From Myotis daubentonii (Eukaryota; Chordata; Mammalia; Chiroptera; Vespertilionidae), in assembly GCF_963259705.1 (NCBI RefSeq), contig NC_081844.1:20073715-20137714 (forward strand): a stretch of 64,000 bases of DNA. The letters run 5' to 3'. The position numbers were made by a program, and so were the translations under genes. Shown in pieces: positions 45,866-59,147 of this stretch; the stretch's first letter is position 1, and the number at the start of each line of letters is the position of its first letter. The notes under the pieces are model-generated. The model did not search any database. It was not told where the DNA came from and worked only from the letters and a program-made list of their open reading frames with translations.

Positions 45866-46075
45866 AGCCAGTTTAAATAGAGCGTAGGCCCATGAACTGA
45901 AGGGTCCCAGATTCAATTCCAGTCAAGGGCACATGCCCCATTTGAGTGTTCAATCCCCAGTGGGGGGCCATGCAGGAGGCAGCTGATCAATGATTCTCTC
46001 TCATCATTGTTGTTTCCATCTCTCTCTCCCTCTCCCTTCCTCTCTGAAACCAATAAAGATATATTTCAAAGAAAG
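45866..46075 (+). mobile_element. Ves SINE
   Basis: Counterpart of 8186 and 33115. Confidence 0.85.
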
Positions 46076-46085
46076 AAGTCCTCAC

Positions 46086-46306
46086 CCTGGCCGGTTTTGC
46101 TCAGGGGATAGAGCGTTGGCCTGTGGACTCAAGGCTCCCAGGTTTGATTCCTGTCAAGGGCATGTACCTTGATTGCGGGCACATCCCCAGTAGGTGGTGT
46201 GAAGGAAGCAGCTGATGGATGTTTCTCTCTGATTGATGTTTCTAACTCTCTATCCCTCTCCTTTCCTCTCTGTAAAAAATCAATAAAATGTTTATTTCTT
46301 TAAAAA
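46086..46306 (+). mobile_element. Ves SINE
   Basis: Head CCCTGGCCGGTTTTGCTC; its left side matches the recombinant SINE of unit A at 8405. No separate counterpart in B. Confidence 0.88.
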
Positions 46307-46333
46307 TAAGCCCTCTAAATCCCTAAAAAATTC

Positions 46334-46770
46334 GCATCTTTTACAGGTCCCGGAGGCTGTGCCTACACCTTGTCAATCACAGCCTCTGGGACAATGAGCG
46401 TCTCACCCAACCATCAGCTCCCAGACACTCCATGGTGGTGCCCGGGCCTTGAATTGTCTGTGGGTGAACTGCCCACCCTCTCGCCTGCAGACGTTCCAGC
46501 AACGTGTGCAGAGTGTCCTGCGGGGATGGAAGCCTCCACCGGCACCATTACCTCATGTGCAGGGGCCACTTCACTGATGTGGGGAAGGACAGGGACAGGT
46601 GTCAGTCTCCCACCTCAGGGCACTGTGGGGCGGGCAGGGAGCCCTGGGGGAGCACTTGAAGGTCTGTTATTGTGCCTCCCACACTCAGGCAGCTTTATGT
46701 TGTGACTCGGCAGCCAGGGACAGACTGAGAAAGCATTTGCTAAGGACAATACAGCCTGGTACACTCCTTG
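46334..46770. other. Unidentified segment present in B and C
   Basis: Counterpart of 33346-33780. Frames are open but lengths differ between B and C; no domain recognised. Confidence 0.45.
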
Positions 46771-46904
46771 GATCATGGCCAAGGTATCTAAGATGGTGGC
46801 AGTGTTGGGCAGAGCCACAAGGATGGGGGGTAGACACCTCCATGTCCAATTCTTGTTAGTCCAAATGCATCTGTTATGAGCCAACCGGCTTTTTTACAAA
46901 AGTG

Positions 46905-47130
46905 CTGAGGCTTTAACCAGTTTGGCTCTGGGGATAGAGCGTCGGCCTGCGGACTTAAGGGACCCAGGTTCGATTCCGGTCAAGGGCATGTGCCTTGGTT
47001 ACGGGCACATCCCCAGTAGAAGGTGTGCAGGAGGCAGCTGATCGATGTTTCTCTCTCATCAATGTTTCTAACTCTTTATCCCTCTCCCTTCCTCTCTGTA
47101 AAAAATCAATAAAATATATTTTTTTAAAAA
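46905..47130 (+). mobile_element. Ves SINE
   Basis: Counterpart of 33935, with an AAAG-repeat tail. Confidence 0.88.
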
Positions 47131-47848
47131 AGAAAGAAAGAAAGAACCCAGAGGACTGTCTGTGAAAAACATGGGTTTATGAGGACTTACAAGTTCAACC
47201 GCTAAGTCCCATCAGGCCTCAGAGAGGCACACGTGGTGTGGCTGACCCGTGCTGTTGTTTTGACCAACACTGTGTAAGACCAACACTGCAAGCTGTCTTC
47301 CTCCCTGAGGATCTGGCCAGGCTCCCAGCTCTCACAGTCCACTGACTGATGGCCTCACTGTCTCCCGCAGGAGGGAGGGAAGTTGGAGCGTGGGAGGGTC
47401 CATGCGCCCACTTACCAGACACAAGCCACACCAGGCCATGGAAAGCACTCTGGGCAGGGCATTCGCTCCCCCCTCCACAGTTCTCAGAGAGTTCCTCCTC
47501 TGTGCTCATGCCCCCCGCCTGGATAATTTATATTGTGTGACAGCCACCACTCTTCACAGGGGTGTAGACTGCCTGGTTCCCAGCGGGCGTTTCCCCCTCA
47601 GCACTGGTTTGATCACTCTAACAGGAGGCGGGATTCTCCAACACAGGGGCAGGATATGCTTGCAGAGCTGGACTTTGTAGGGTATCATTGCCTGACATGG
47701 TCTCTGGTGTTGGAGAGAGGAAAACTTCATATTCCCGTGTGTGTTTGTTTTTCAAAATACAATCAAAAGTTTATTTACCCCGGGCCGGCTAGAAAGGAAG
47801 TGGCGTGGTGGCCCCTGCGGGCAGCGGCACCTCTTCTGCTCCTGCTAC

Positions 47849-48569
47849 TGTTGTGCCCAGATTTCATAGTTCCCAAGACCCCCAGGGAGCCAGTCAGTCC
47901 GATGCAAAAGCAAAGAGTCATCTATTTCAAACCCGGGTTTGGCTCCCCTGCCACACTCACCGATGTAACGGTAAGCTCCAGTGGCCGAGAGAGAGAGAGG
48001 CCTGATGGGACAGGGGGTTTTAAAGGGGGGTGGAGTGAGGGCAGGAGAGGGGACTGTGGGCCCCGCCGATTGGCCAGGCGCGAGTCGGGTCATCTCTATG
48101 GCACGCACATCCCTTGATTGTCATTGGTTAGTTTAAAGAAATCCTGGGCGTGGCCAGCAGGGGCCTGGGCTTCCGGGAAGAAGGCACTCTCCTGAGCACA
48201 TGGCGGCCGCCCCAAAAATGGAGGACCCAGGGCAAGATGGAGGGTGCAGTCCTAGCCCCCCCCAGGGCGAGCTGAGCCCGGGCTCCAGGGGCCAGTCCGG
48301 TTGCTGGGGGTCCAGTAGATCGACCAGTTCCAGCCCAGGCAGGAAGTCCACGTCCTCCGTCTAGTTCCCGGGGGCGTCGGCGATCGCCTCCTCCTCCATC
48401 TCCTCGGGCGAGGGCACGCGCCCCGCCCCGCCGCCGCTGCTGCCGCGTGAGTCCGGTCCGGGGGCGGCGAGCAGGTGGCAGCCTGCGCCGGGCTCCCGCC
48501 GTGGGCTGGGGAGTCGGTGCCCAAGGCCGCCAGCAGCGTGGTCAGGCCCCGAGACGACTTGTCCTTTCA
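47849..48569 (-). mobile_element. Provirus 3' LTR (minus strand)
   Basis: On the minus strand it starts TGAAAGGACAAG and ends GGGCACAACA. It differs from the 51807-52527 copy at five positions that I can find, all transitions. GC-rich U3 side with several open frames but no recognised gene. Confidence 0.9.
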
Positions 48570-48583
48570 TTCCCCCCTTGTCT
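48570..48583 (-). other. Polypurine tract of the provirus
   Basis: The minus strand reads AAGACAAGGGGGGA directly before the LTR start TG, the expected plus-strand primer. Confidence 0.8.
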
Positions 48584-51536
48584 TGGAACTTCCGGCTCAA
48601 TCATGAGACGGACTGCATTTCTATTCCACCGTTGCTAGAGGCCCGTACTGGGCATACAGAACTATCAACTGAACTATCCCTATAAGCTTAACAAATGGTC
48701 CGGTGGAAGGGAAAGAAACCATTTTAGATTCAACAACTTCTATTGAAATAGGATTTTTCTTCTTAAAATTCCTCCATGCCTATCAAAAAGCCAAATCAAG
48801 ATTAATTTATCTACTGTCCTGATGTTTGCATAAACACAACAAGAATGGTAACTGACTATCTTTGCTGGAATTTCATGGTTGAACCTTAATGTGCCCCGTA
48901 GGGCCAGGAAGCCAAGCCATCCAGATGCCATCAGGCCTGCCTGCAGTATCTGCTGAGTTAGGTGAATCCCTCACCTGTAGCAACTCCACCTGAGCCCACG
49001 CTCCAGGCTTTAAGGCCCATCTCAGTAGCCCTCCTACTCGTTGCGGCCCAGAGTGTGTGGGGGTTCCGCAGGGATGCAGAGGCATCTTTACTGCTCCCCT
49101 TCTACTCTTACCAACCGCCAGTGATGGTAGGGCATGGGCCTGACGCTCCAGCGCCAGCCATCTTCAGGGCTCCCAAGCAGGATACCAGGCTTTCTTCGTG
49201 GCATTCTTAGTGGCTTCAAGTCTTTAGAGCTCAGACAGGGCTCTTTAAAACATGATACTCCAGTCAAAGTTTTCCGTTAATAAAACCATTATTAGGAACC
49301 AGTCTCATTGGATCTATGCAAAGAAACGTACTTATTTAGCATTGCCAGATTTCGGAGGAATTACATAAGGAGAAAAACATACTGATCTACTCTAAGATTT
49401 TCTGACTTTCCTTGCTAATTCCTTTTCATGGATTTAAAACAAAACAGTAACTGTTGGTATAAAACCTTCTTTCTATGCATAACTATTCCTCAGACCTTCT
49501 ATTCTAAACAGGCTTTTTCCAGCTTTACTACCCCTGACATGGGCATGGTCACGCAGGCCTGCAAGACAGTATTACAGGCTGCCAACTGTTAGCTGTCTCT
49601 CAACAGAGACCAAAACCTGATGGGCACCGTTCCCTGCCCAGTTGGACACCTGCCCTCTTGGCAGCTAGGCACCCTTTACTTTTGGGGGTCACCCCACACA
49701 GCTCCCTTCCAGGATAGCCAACATACATTCAAAACCTGCAAAAGAATCAAAGGTTAATATAACATATCAATACAATGAAAAACATGTGACCCTATAAATT
49801 GTCCTTGTCTCTTTGGAGCCTTGTCCATGAAGATGCAGGCATTATCTAAGTGTATTACACAGTATTGTGGGGGCTCCTGGTGACAGGAGTGATCGCGAGC
49901 CATGTTACCGGCATCAGGCAGGTCGAGCACGCCGTAGCTTGAGCTTGAGCGGGTTGCGTTGATCTCGATCGATGCTCCATTTGGTGATGAAGTCTTTCCT
50001 TTACAGTCTTGGGATCTTGAGCAGAACAGATGTGGAGGCCTCCCTTTCTCACATCCTAGGACAGGACTTTTGACCTATGTCTCATCCAGATAGAAACGGT
50101 CCACATTTATACCACAAAACACCAACAAATCAGTTTCAGTTGTGTAGCCAGTCTGAGTTTTGACTTCTCTCTGGAAGTCTCAGAGATGGTGAATACCATC
50201 TAGAAGCTATTAATCCATTCACACAGTCCCCCAAAAGTTAAAGAGGAAGGAAAGAATCACTCAATGTCACTCAAGAGGATTTCGGCGAAACAACAAAATT
50301 GACAGATTAAACACATTGGAAAACCAAGGCCAGAAGTACCCTCTGACGTTTCAGGGGTACCAAGGAAGGAGAAGTTAGGCCATGACCAGCCCTTCTCACA
50401 ATCCACCATTAGTGACCAGTCCCAGCTCACTGGTCTACCATCCATTTAACATTTCTTTTTTTCCTCCTATCACACCAAGGCCATGCTTTCCAGGTAGCTA
50501 GAACTTTTAGCCTTAATTTTTAGGTGATTAGCACTAGTTAAACAATTTTAAACAACAAAGATACATATTTAAGTAAACACATTATCTAGAACCTAGGTTA
50601 AACTTAGGCATATCCTGGGTCTCCCAAATACTGAGTTGGCAAGGTAACTGGAGCCCTTTAAGATCAGTATGAAACCACAGTTTCTACCTGAAAGACTTTG
50701 ACATAACCTTTAATTGTCCTTAGTTTAAGGAAAGCAGTGTTTTCTAGATTTCATTTCTCAATACTTAACCAACAGATTTAATTCTGTCTTCTAGATTTTT
50801 CATGAGGCAAATTACTTTTTACTTTCAAGTGGCTCTGGAGAACCACATTCGAGCCTTGCAAGACAGGTTTTTGGCCTCCCTGGTCTTTTCAGATGTAAAT
50901 TGACCACATTCTTTAAGATTTTGCTGCAGGCAGGAGGTGACTATCTCCTCCCTCCATTAAGAAAAGCTTTCTTAATTAACAAAGGACCAGTTTTTTTTTT
51001 TTTCCTTTGGAAAAACTGTTCTTTATTATGGATTAGTCTTGGGATTTATCCTGCACTTTTGAAAGGAGACACTAGCTCAAAACCCTATCCAAAATCGGAC
51101 TGTGCGCACATTAGTTTTAAGCCAGCTTTTCTCCTTACACGTGCACAGAAATCCCAGGCGCATTTACTTGGGGAGGGGGTGACCTGTTTCCACAGACCCT
51201 CACTCAGGCAGCCGCGGACTGCCACACAAAGGAGGGGGGAGGGCAGTGCCCCCTCCTCCACACTCATACTTTCACCAGACATTCAAACAATCCATTCAAT
51301 TCCTAACAACTTCCCAACCCCTGAGGGAGCTCTAAAGCCTCCCCCAGTCTCCTTGAAATGATCAATCACAATACCCAAAGGTGCAGTCTGAGTCCATCCC
51401 ATAACATCCATCCAGTACAAACACAGAACACTAAACAGGGCCCGAAAATACAGGCTTCCAATTCCATGGAAGCCAAACCCGAAAGCTAGACGTTGGCCTT
51501 ATACCAAACTAGCTAGCAGGAGTGACCTGCTTTCCG
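48584..51536 (-). other. Provirus interior without recognisable genes
   Basis: About 3 kb of AT-richer sequence. Minus-strand frames are under 100 codons. The longest frame on the other strand (50900-51361) has no retroviral motif. Origin unknown. Confidence 0.55.
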
Positions 51537-51537
51537 C

Positions 51538-51618
51538 GAGGGGCATATCCATCCCTCCTGGGGTGAGGGGCATATCCATCCCTCCTGGTGTGAGGGGCAT
51601 ATCCATCCCTCCTGGGGA
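51538..51618. repeat. Three 27-bp tandem repeats in the provirus leader
   Basis: Units start at 51538, 51565 and 51592 (GAGGGGCATATCCATCCC...), nearly identical, about 170-250 bp downstream of the primer site on the minus strand. Confidence 0.95.
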
Positions 51619-51785
51619 GCGGAACGTCTTCCAACTCTCCCCCGCCTGTGGTCGTTCACGGCGCGTCCGCCTAGACCCGTCAGGCAATCCAGAAACGAGC
51701 TCAAACAGAACAGAAAACACAAGGACACACACCTACCGCGGTCAGTCAGACTCTTCGGACTGGGGGTCCCTCAGTGGTCCTGGGA

Positions 51786-51803
51786 ATCCCGGACGAGCCC
51801 CCA
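51786..51803 (-). other. tRNA-Pro primer binding site of the provirus
   Basis: The minus strand reads TGGGGGCTCGTCCGGGAT, an exact match to the Pro-type site used by many gammaretroviruses, three bases from the LTR end. Confidence 0.93.
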
Positions 51804-51806
51804 AAA

Positions 51807-52527
51807 TGTTGTGCCCAGATTTCATAGTTCCCAAGACCCCCAGGGAGCCAGTCAGTCCGATGCAAAAGCAAAGAGTCATCTATTTCAAACCCGGGTTTGG
51901 CTCCCCTGCCACACTCACCGATGTAACGGTAAGCTCCAGTGGCCGAGAGAGAGAGAGGCCTGATGGGACAGGGGGTTTTAAAGGGGGGTGGAGTGAGGGC
52001 AGGAGAGGGGACTGTGGGCCCCGCTGATTGGCCAGGCGCGAGTCGGGTCATCTCTATGGCACGCACATCCCTTGATTGTCATTGGTTAGTTTAAAGAAAT
52101 CCTGGGCGTGGCCAGCAGGGGCCTGGGCTTCCGGGAAGAAGGCACTCTCCTGAGCACATGGCGGCCGCCCCAAAAATGGAGGACCCAGGGCAAGATGGAG
52201 GGTGCAGTCCTAGCCCCCCCCAGGGCGAGCTGAGCCCGGGCTCCAGGGGCCAGTCCGGTTGCTGGGGGTCCAGTAGATCGACCAGTTCCAGCCCAGGCAG
52301 GAAGTCCACGTCCTCCGTCTAGTTCCCGGGGGCGTCGGCGATCGCCTCCTCCTCCATCTCCTCGGGCGAGGGCACGCGCCCCGCCCCGCCGCCGCTGCTG
52401 CCGCGTGGGTCCGGTCCGGGGGCGGCGGGCGGGTGGCAGCCTGCGCCGGGCTCCCGCCATGGGCTGGGGAGTCGGTGCCCAAGGCCGCCAGCAGCGTGGT
52501 CAGGCCCCGAGACGACTTGTCCTTTCA
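51807..52527 (-). mobile_element. Provirus 5' LTR (minus strand)
   Basis: Partner of 47849-48569, same length. CTTTAAAACC (minus strand, about 51978) could be a TATA-like box. Confidence 0.9.
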
Positions 52528-52644
52528 TTACAGGCTCAGGCGGAGAGGGGGCAGCGGGCCTCCGGAGCCCATCGGCCGGAACCACCGCAGCGGCCTCTTT
52601 GGCTGAACGAGGACTGGAAGAGGGGCGCAGGCCCGGTTAGATGA

Positions 52645-53347
<703 letters not shown>

Positions 53348-54624
53348 TAGAGGATTTCCCAGGAAGACCAAACTGTCTCCACAGAGTCGCCCTGTAGTCT
53401 AGTTTTTTTCTAGTGGTAAAAGGAAAGAGAAAGGAAAAGGAAAAGAGAGAGAGAGAAAGAGAGAGAGAGGAGATAAAAACATCAATTGGGAGAAACCAAG
53501 ATGGCAGCATAGGTAAACACCGGAAATTGCTGCCTCGCACAACCACTTCAAAAATACAACTAAAAGGCAAAATGGACATCATCCAGAACCACAGGAAGGC
53601 TGGCTGAGTGGAAATTCTACAACTAGAAGGAAAGAGAAAAGCACACTGAGACTCAGAGGAGGTGGGGAAGTAAAGTGCAGAGGTACGGAGGCGCACGTGG
53701 AAAAGGCTGGCAACTGAGGACACGGTTGTCTTTTTCAAACGGGAGGGAGTCTCAAGCTCCCAACTGCTCTGAATTCCAGTTCCGGGCAAGTCTCTGGGGA
53801 CCCAGACTCATACGGGAAGAAACTGGACTGTCTGGCAGCAGGCAGAACTCGAGGGCAGCTTTCTCTCAGTGGTGCTTGCAGGGATTACCGGACACTGAGA
53901 CCCGGGGCCTCTTTGTGTAGGACTGAGGATCAGCCATAGCTGCTTGCTCCACCCTGTTGATCCCCTGAGACCCCACCCCACCCAAGCTGTGAGCAGAGGC
54001 TTTTGCATATGAAAGGCCTGGCCCTTTGCAATCTGAAAATTACCTAACAAACTGAAGCTGGGCCAGAGAGACCCAGAACTTCCAAAAGAAGGCCCAAGGC
54101 CCCACAGCAGCTTGCATTGCTTCACAGCTGGGCCTCATCTGGGCACCTCCAAACCCCAAACAAAGAAAAGGAATCTGCAGATCTCTCCATAGCTCCTGCT
54201 GGGTAGCCTCAGGCAGAGGCTAAATTAGCACCTCCTTACAGATCCAAGAGCCAGTGTACCCAGTGGTCAAAGTGGGACCATCCAGATTACAACTCCTCAG
54301 ATCCATAAGGGACACACTCAGGGAGCAGACTCAGTGAGCACCAAAGCCCCACTGAAGCAAGTCTTGCCCCAGAAGGGTGTCTCCAGCACAGAAGTTCTCC
54401 CACTGCAGACACACCTGATTCTCACAGCCAATTAGCCTGGAGGTCAATTCCTCCCAGTGATACCTACAACAATCAAGGCTTAACTACAACAAGACTGTGC
54501 ACAAAGCCCACAAAGGGGGTGCACCAAGAGTTTCCATCTCAGGTAATTGGAGAGGATACACCACTGGGCCCTATAGGACACCTAGCACAGAAAGACACTC
54601 TATCAACACAGGGAAACATAAAAA

Positions 54625-55735
54625 ATGCAGAGACAAAGAAATAGGTCACAAATGACAGAAATGGAGGAAAGCAAACTACAGGATATAGAGTTCAAAACCA
54701 CACTTATAAGGTTTTTCAAGAATTTTCAAGAAACGGCCGATAAACTTAGTGAGACCCTCAAGAAATCTAGTGAGACCCTGGAAGATATGAAAAAGGACCA
54801 ACTAGAAATTAAGCACACACTGACTGAAATAAAGAACATTATACAGAGTTCCAACAGCAGACTAGAGGATCACAAGAATCAAGTCAAAAATTTGAAATAT
54901 GAAAAAGCAAAAAACACCCAACCGGAAAAACAAAAAGAAAAAAAAATCCAAAAATATGAAGATAGTGTAAGGAGCCTCTGGGACAACTTCAAGCGTACCA
55001 ACATCCGAATTATGGGGATGCCAGAAGAAGAGAGAGAGCAAGATATTGAAAACCTATTTGAAGAAATAATGACAGAAAACTTCCCCTACCTGGTGAAAGA
55101 AATAGGCTTACAAGTACAGGAAGCCCAGAGAACCCCAAACAAAAGGAATCCAAAGAGGACCACACCAAGACACATCATCATTAAAATGCCAAGAGCAAAA
55201 AACAAAGAGAGAATCTTAAAAGCAGCAAAAGAAAGAAAGTCAGTTACCTACAAGGGAGTACCCATACGACTGTCAGCTGATTTCTCAACAGAAACTTTGC
55301 AGGCCAGAAGGGAGTGGCAAGAAATATTCAAAGTGATGAATACCGCCGAAACCGGTTTGGCTCAGTGGGTAGAGCGTCGGCTTGCGGACTGAAAGGTCCC
55401 GGGTTCGATTCCGGTTAAGGGCATGTACCTGGGTTGCGGGCACATCCCCAGTAGGAGATGTGCAGGAGGCAGCTGATCGATGTCTCTCTCATCGATGTTT
55501 CTAGCTCTCTATCTCTCTCCCTTCCTCTCTGTAAAAAATCAATAAAATATATTTAAAAAAAAAAAAACAAAACAAAGTGATGAATACCAAGAACCTACAA
55601 CCAAGACTACTTTATCCAGCAAAGCTATCTTTCAGAATTGAAGGTCAGGTAAAGAGCTTCACAGATAAGGAAAAGATAAAGGGGTTCATCACCACCAAAC
55701 CAGGATTATATGAAATGCTGAAAGGTATCTTTTAA
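54625..55735 (+). pseudogene. HAL1 ORF1, nearly intact but split by a SINE
   Basis: Met at 54625 begins MQRQRNRSQMTEMEES. A coiled-coil segment (LSETLKKSSETLEDMKK and on) leads to the RRM (NIRIMGMPEEERE) and a C-terminal domain. The frame is open to 55344, where a Ves SINE interrupts it, and resumes after 55588 to the TAA at 55733-55735. This is the least damaged of the three ORF1 copies; the SINE truncates the product. Confidence 0.88.
55345..55573 (+). mobile_element. Ves SINE inside HAL1 ORF1
   Basis: Complete young-looking Ves with a perfect 15-bp duplication AAAGTGATGAATACC at 55330-55344 and 55574-55588. Confidence 0.97.
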
Positions 55736-56119
55736 GAAGAGGAAGAAGAAGAAAAAGGTAAAGATACAAATTATGAACAACAAATACACATCCATCAACA
55801 AGTGAATCTAAAAATCAAGTGAATAAATAATCTGATGATTAGAATAAACTGGTGATTATAATAGAATCAGGGGCATAGAAAAGGAGTGGAATGACTATTC
55901 TTGGGGGGGGGGGAGGAAAGGGTGTGGGGGATGCGGGAAGAGACTGGACAAAAATTGTGGACCTATAAATGAGGACAGTGGGGGGGTGTTAAGGGCAGAG
56001 GGTGGGAGGGGAACTGGGTGGAAGGGAGCTATGGCGGGGGGGAGAGGAACAACTGTAATAATCTGAACAATAAAGATTTAATTTTAAAAAAAACTAAAAA
56101 AAAAAAAGTTTATTTAGAA

Positions 56120-56350
56120 CCCTAACAGGTTTGTCTCAGAGGATAAAACTTAGGCCTATGGACTGAAGGGTCCCGGGATCAAATCCAGTCAGGGGCGCAT
56201 GCCCCTGTTGCGGGCTCCATCCCCCTTGAGCGTGCTGGAGGCAGCCAATCCATGTTTCTCTCTCATCAATGTTTCTCTTTCTATCCCTCTCCCTTACTCT
56301 TTCTCTAAAAATCAATAAAAACATATTTAAATAAATAAATGAATAAATAA
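56120..56350 (+). mobile_element. Ves SINE
   Basis: Counterpart of 9385 and 34908, now 8.3 kb from its flank. Confidence 0.9.
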
Positions 56351-56689
56351 AATTTACAAAAGCATATCTTCCCCTGAGGGGATTTTAAAAAAAGGAGGCA
56401 GGGGGAGGGGCGGGGGAATCCTGTCCTGGGAAGGTGTGGGTTTCTCCCCGGCTGCCACCACTGCAAGCAAGCAGCTGCTTTGCCCACATATGTAAGTTTC
56501 TCCTCTTAAAGCTCCTGTGAATTTGAATACGGCCACATGTCATTTCTTCAGAACTGATGCATCCCATGACTGGGCTCACAGTGGATATCTCCATCCCTAA
56601 CTGGGTGCTCAGGGCAGACTGGAGTATCTTGGTTTTCACTCCTGCAGTGAATGTGACCCCAATCAGGGCCCTCAAAATAGGGGTGTGCT

Positions 56690-56905
56690 GCCCTAGCTGG
56701 TTTGGCTCAATGAATAGAGCGTTGGCCTGAGGACTGAAGGGTCCTGGCTTCGATTTCAGCCAAGGGCATATGCCTGGGTTTCTGGCTCAATCCCCAGTGG
56801 AGGGTTTTACAGAAGGCAGCCAATCAATGATTCTGTCTCATCATTGATGTGTCTTTCTCTCTTTCCGTCTCCCTTTCTCTCTGAAATAAACATCAATAAT
56901 TTAAA
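56690..56905 (+). mobile_element. Ves SINE
   Basis: Counterpart of 9957 and 35473. Confidence 0.9.
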
Positions 56906-57709
56906 AATAGCGGTGTAGATGGCCTGTAGCATTCTCAGCTCCCTAAGAATTTGTGCTTCCCACTCATAGATCTCTAGGGTCCCACTGTTACCGATTCAAA
57001 GTTCATGCACCCACTGCTTCAATAAAGGCCAATATTCAAAACATCAGAGCTTGGAGGAAGAAAAGGTTTACTGATCAAGAAGGCGCCAGCTGGAGAAGAT
57101 GGGGGCCTTAAAGCTCCCACAAAACCATTGCAGGAGAGCCCACAATTCAGGCTTATTTCGTGTCAAGAAAAGGGAGAATAGGCGAGAGGTGTGTGACACC
57201 TGGGCTCCCACAGGGATCCAAGGAAGAGCACAGAACCCTCTGATTCTCTTTGTCCCCCAGTTCTCCATTGACCTCTGCTCATCTCATTAGGTCTTGAAGC
57301 TCCCACAAATCTTTGCCAAAAGTTCAAGCTTTCAGCAGAATTTCTCTAATAATTAGCATACCTAGAGCATGACCTGAAGGCCATGGGGGAAATGCAGACT
57401 ACAAATAAGATAGAATCAGAGAGCTTTTCCTTCTGTTACACCACCTGCCCAGGGAGACCCCTCACTGGGCAAAGCCTCCCTGCAGAATAACATGATCCCA
57501 CCGAGAAGGGAGTAGAGCCTGAAGCCCCCTGAGCACAGGCAGGCGCTGCCAGAGGGCAGGGTGAGTGGGAACATTGCTCATTCTCTCTGCCTCCTGCAGG
57601 TCAGAGAAAAGCTGTTGCCCCACAGATTTCATAGCCACACGAACCACACCTGCATACTTTCCCTGCCTTTTGTGGGAAGCTGGCTGCTACATCAATAAGC
57701 CAGGCTGCA

Positions 57710-57930
57710 GCCCTAGCTGGTTGGGTGCTGGGGATAGAGCATTGGTCTGCGGACTGGAGGGTCCCAGGTTTGATTCCAGTCAAGGGCACATGCCCATGCT
57801 GTGGGCTCGATCCCCAGTAGTGGCTGTGCAGGAGGCAGCCAATCAGTGATTCTCATTCACTACTGATGTTTCTATCTCTCTTTCCCTCTCCCTTCCTCTC
57901 TGAAATCAATAAAAATATATTTTAAAATAT
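57710..57930 (+). mobile_element. Ves SINE
   Basis: Counterpart of 10980 and 36490. Confidence 0.9.
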
Positions 57931-58403
57931 AAGCTGGTTATGATATATTATCATAAACATTCCCTGAGTCTGGGGCAGCCCTGTTGGCTGGGTTGTTATT
58001 TCTGTGGAGGGGAGCAGAGGGTACCACCCCAAATATGTCTTTGGAGATACTGACAGTTTAAGCTGTTCCTTTCAAGAAACAGAAGCCTCAGGAAGAGCCT
58101 GCCCTCCTCCCTAACTGCCTGAAAGGGATCTAGAGGAGGACCTGCTCCAGGAGGGGAGCTCAGCACAGGCATCTGTAGTTTAATAGGAACTGGGTGGGAA
58201 GGACAGAGAGGACACTAGCAAGGCCCTCTGATCACAGTCCTACTGTTCAAGTTGGCCCCGCAAACATCTGTTTTCCAAGTCCATGTGAATTGCCTTCCTC
58301 CCCTTTCAAATCCCAAACCACAACTGCCCCTCTCTGAGCTCTGAATGGCACCGGTGCCTCAAATGCTTAGTCTGCCCTGGGGTTTCTCATGGCACAATAT
58401 AAA

Positions 58404-58832
58404 TGTATACGAATAAAAGGGTAATATGCAAATTGGTCATGATGCCCTCACAGTCACGACCAGATATTCTAATTAGTCATGAGCACTATGCAAATTTACC
58501 ATCACTACACACAAATGGCCACTCCCATGTGGTCACAACATGGCCTGCAGGTGAGGGATGTTGGGGGCAACAAGGCCTGCAGGGGAGGGCAGTTGGGAGC
58601 GATCTGGCCAGCAGAGGAACAGTTAGGCGTCGATCAGGTTGGCAGCAAAGTGGTTAGGAGGTGATCAGGCTTGCAGGCAGAAGTGGTTAGGGGCAATCAG
58701 GCAGACAGGCAGGTGAGTGGTTGGGAGCCAGCAGTCCTGGATTGTGAGAAGGATGTCCCAGATTGGAGAGGGTGCAGGCTGGGCTGCGAGACACCACCAC
58801 TAGTGCACAAATTTCGTGCACCGGGCCTCTAG
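58404..58832 (+). mobile_element. HeliBat-type Helitron (unit C)
   Basis: Same insertion as 37187-37741, with the 5' TC now TG and an internal deletion. 3' end GCACAAATTTCGTGCAC...CTAG then T. Confidence 0.93.
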
Positions 58833-58935
58833 TACGTAATAAAGCTGTCATGGTTAATAAATATGTCATGTGCAATAACGCTGGCTGTTTGCTCCTGTTA
58901 ACCTGTCTGGTGTTAATTTGATTATTAGTCTAGGC

Positions 58936-59147
58936 CAGGGGTGGGCAAACTTTTTGACTTGAGGGCCACAATGGGTTCTTAAACTGGACTGGAGGGCCGG
59001 AACAAAAGCATGAATGGAGTGTTTGTGTGAACTAATATAAATTCAAAGTAAACATCATTACATAAAAGGGTACGGTCTTTTTTTTTAAGTTTTATTCATT
59101 TCAAACGGGCCGGATTCGGCCCGGGGGCCGTAGTTTGCCCACGGCTG
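58936..59147 (+). mobile_element. Second family of non-autonomous hAT, unit C only
   Basis: Ends CAGGGGTGGGCAAACT ... AGTTTGCCCACGGCTG, with 8-bp duplication GTCTAGGC at 58928-58935 and 59148-59155. This is the same octamer position that a different hAT occupies in unit B. Confidence 0.95.

Larger units (their letters stand above)
47849..52527 (-). mobile_element. Young gammaretrovirus-like provirus, non-coding interior
   Basis: Two 721-bp LTRs on the minus strand, tRNA-Pro primer site beside the upstream LTR, purine tract beside the downstream one. Flanks CTAC (47845-47848) and TTAC (52528-52531) look like a 4-bp duplication with one change. The 3.2-kb interior (48570-51806) has no gag, pol or env frame that I can recognise and no long open frame, so it needed proteins from another virus. 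Confidence 0.88.
53488..56103 (+). mobile_element. HAL1 half-LINE, full length
   Basis: Starts GGGAGAAACCAAGATGG, 5' UTR of about 1.1 kb, ORF1 54625-55735, short 3' UTR, AATAAAGATTTAAT near 56068 and A-rich tail. No ORF2. Preceded by A/G-rich 53405-53487. Confidence 0.93.

Noticed and set aside
50900..51361. 153-codon frame on the plus strand inside the provirus
   Set aside because: Antisense to the provirus, no motif and no homologous frame seen elsewhere in the window.
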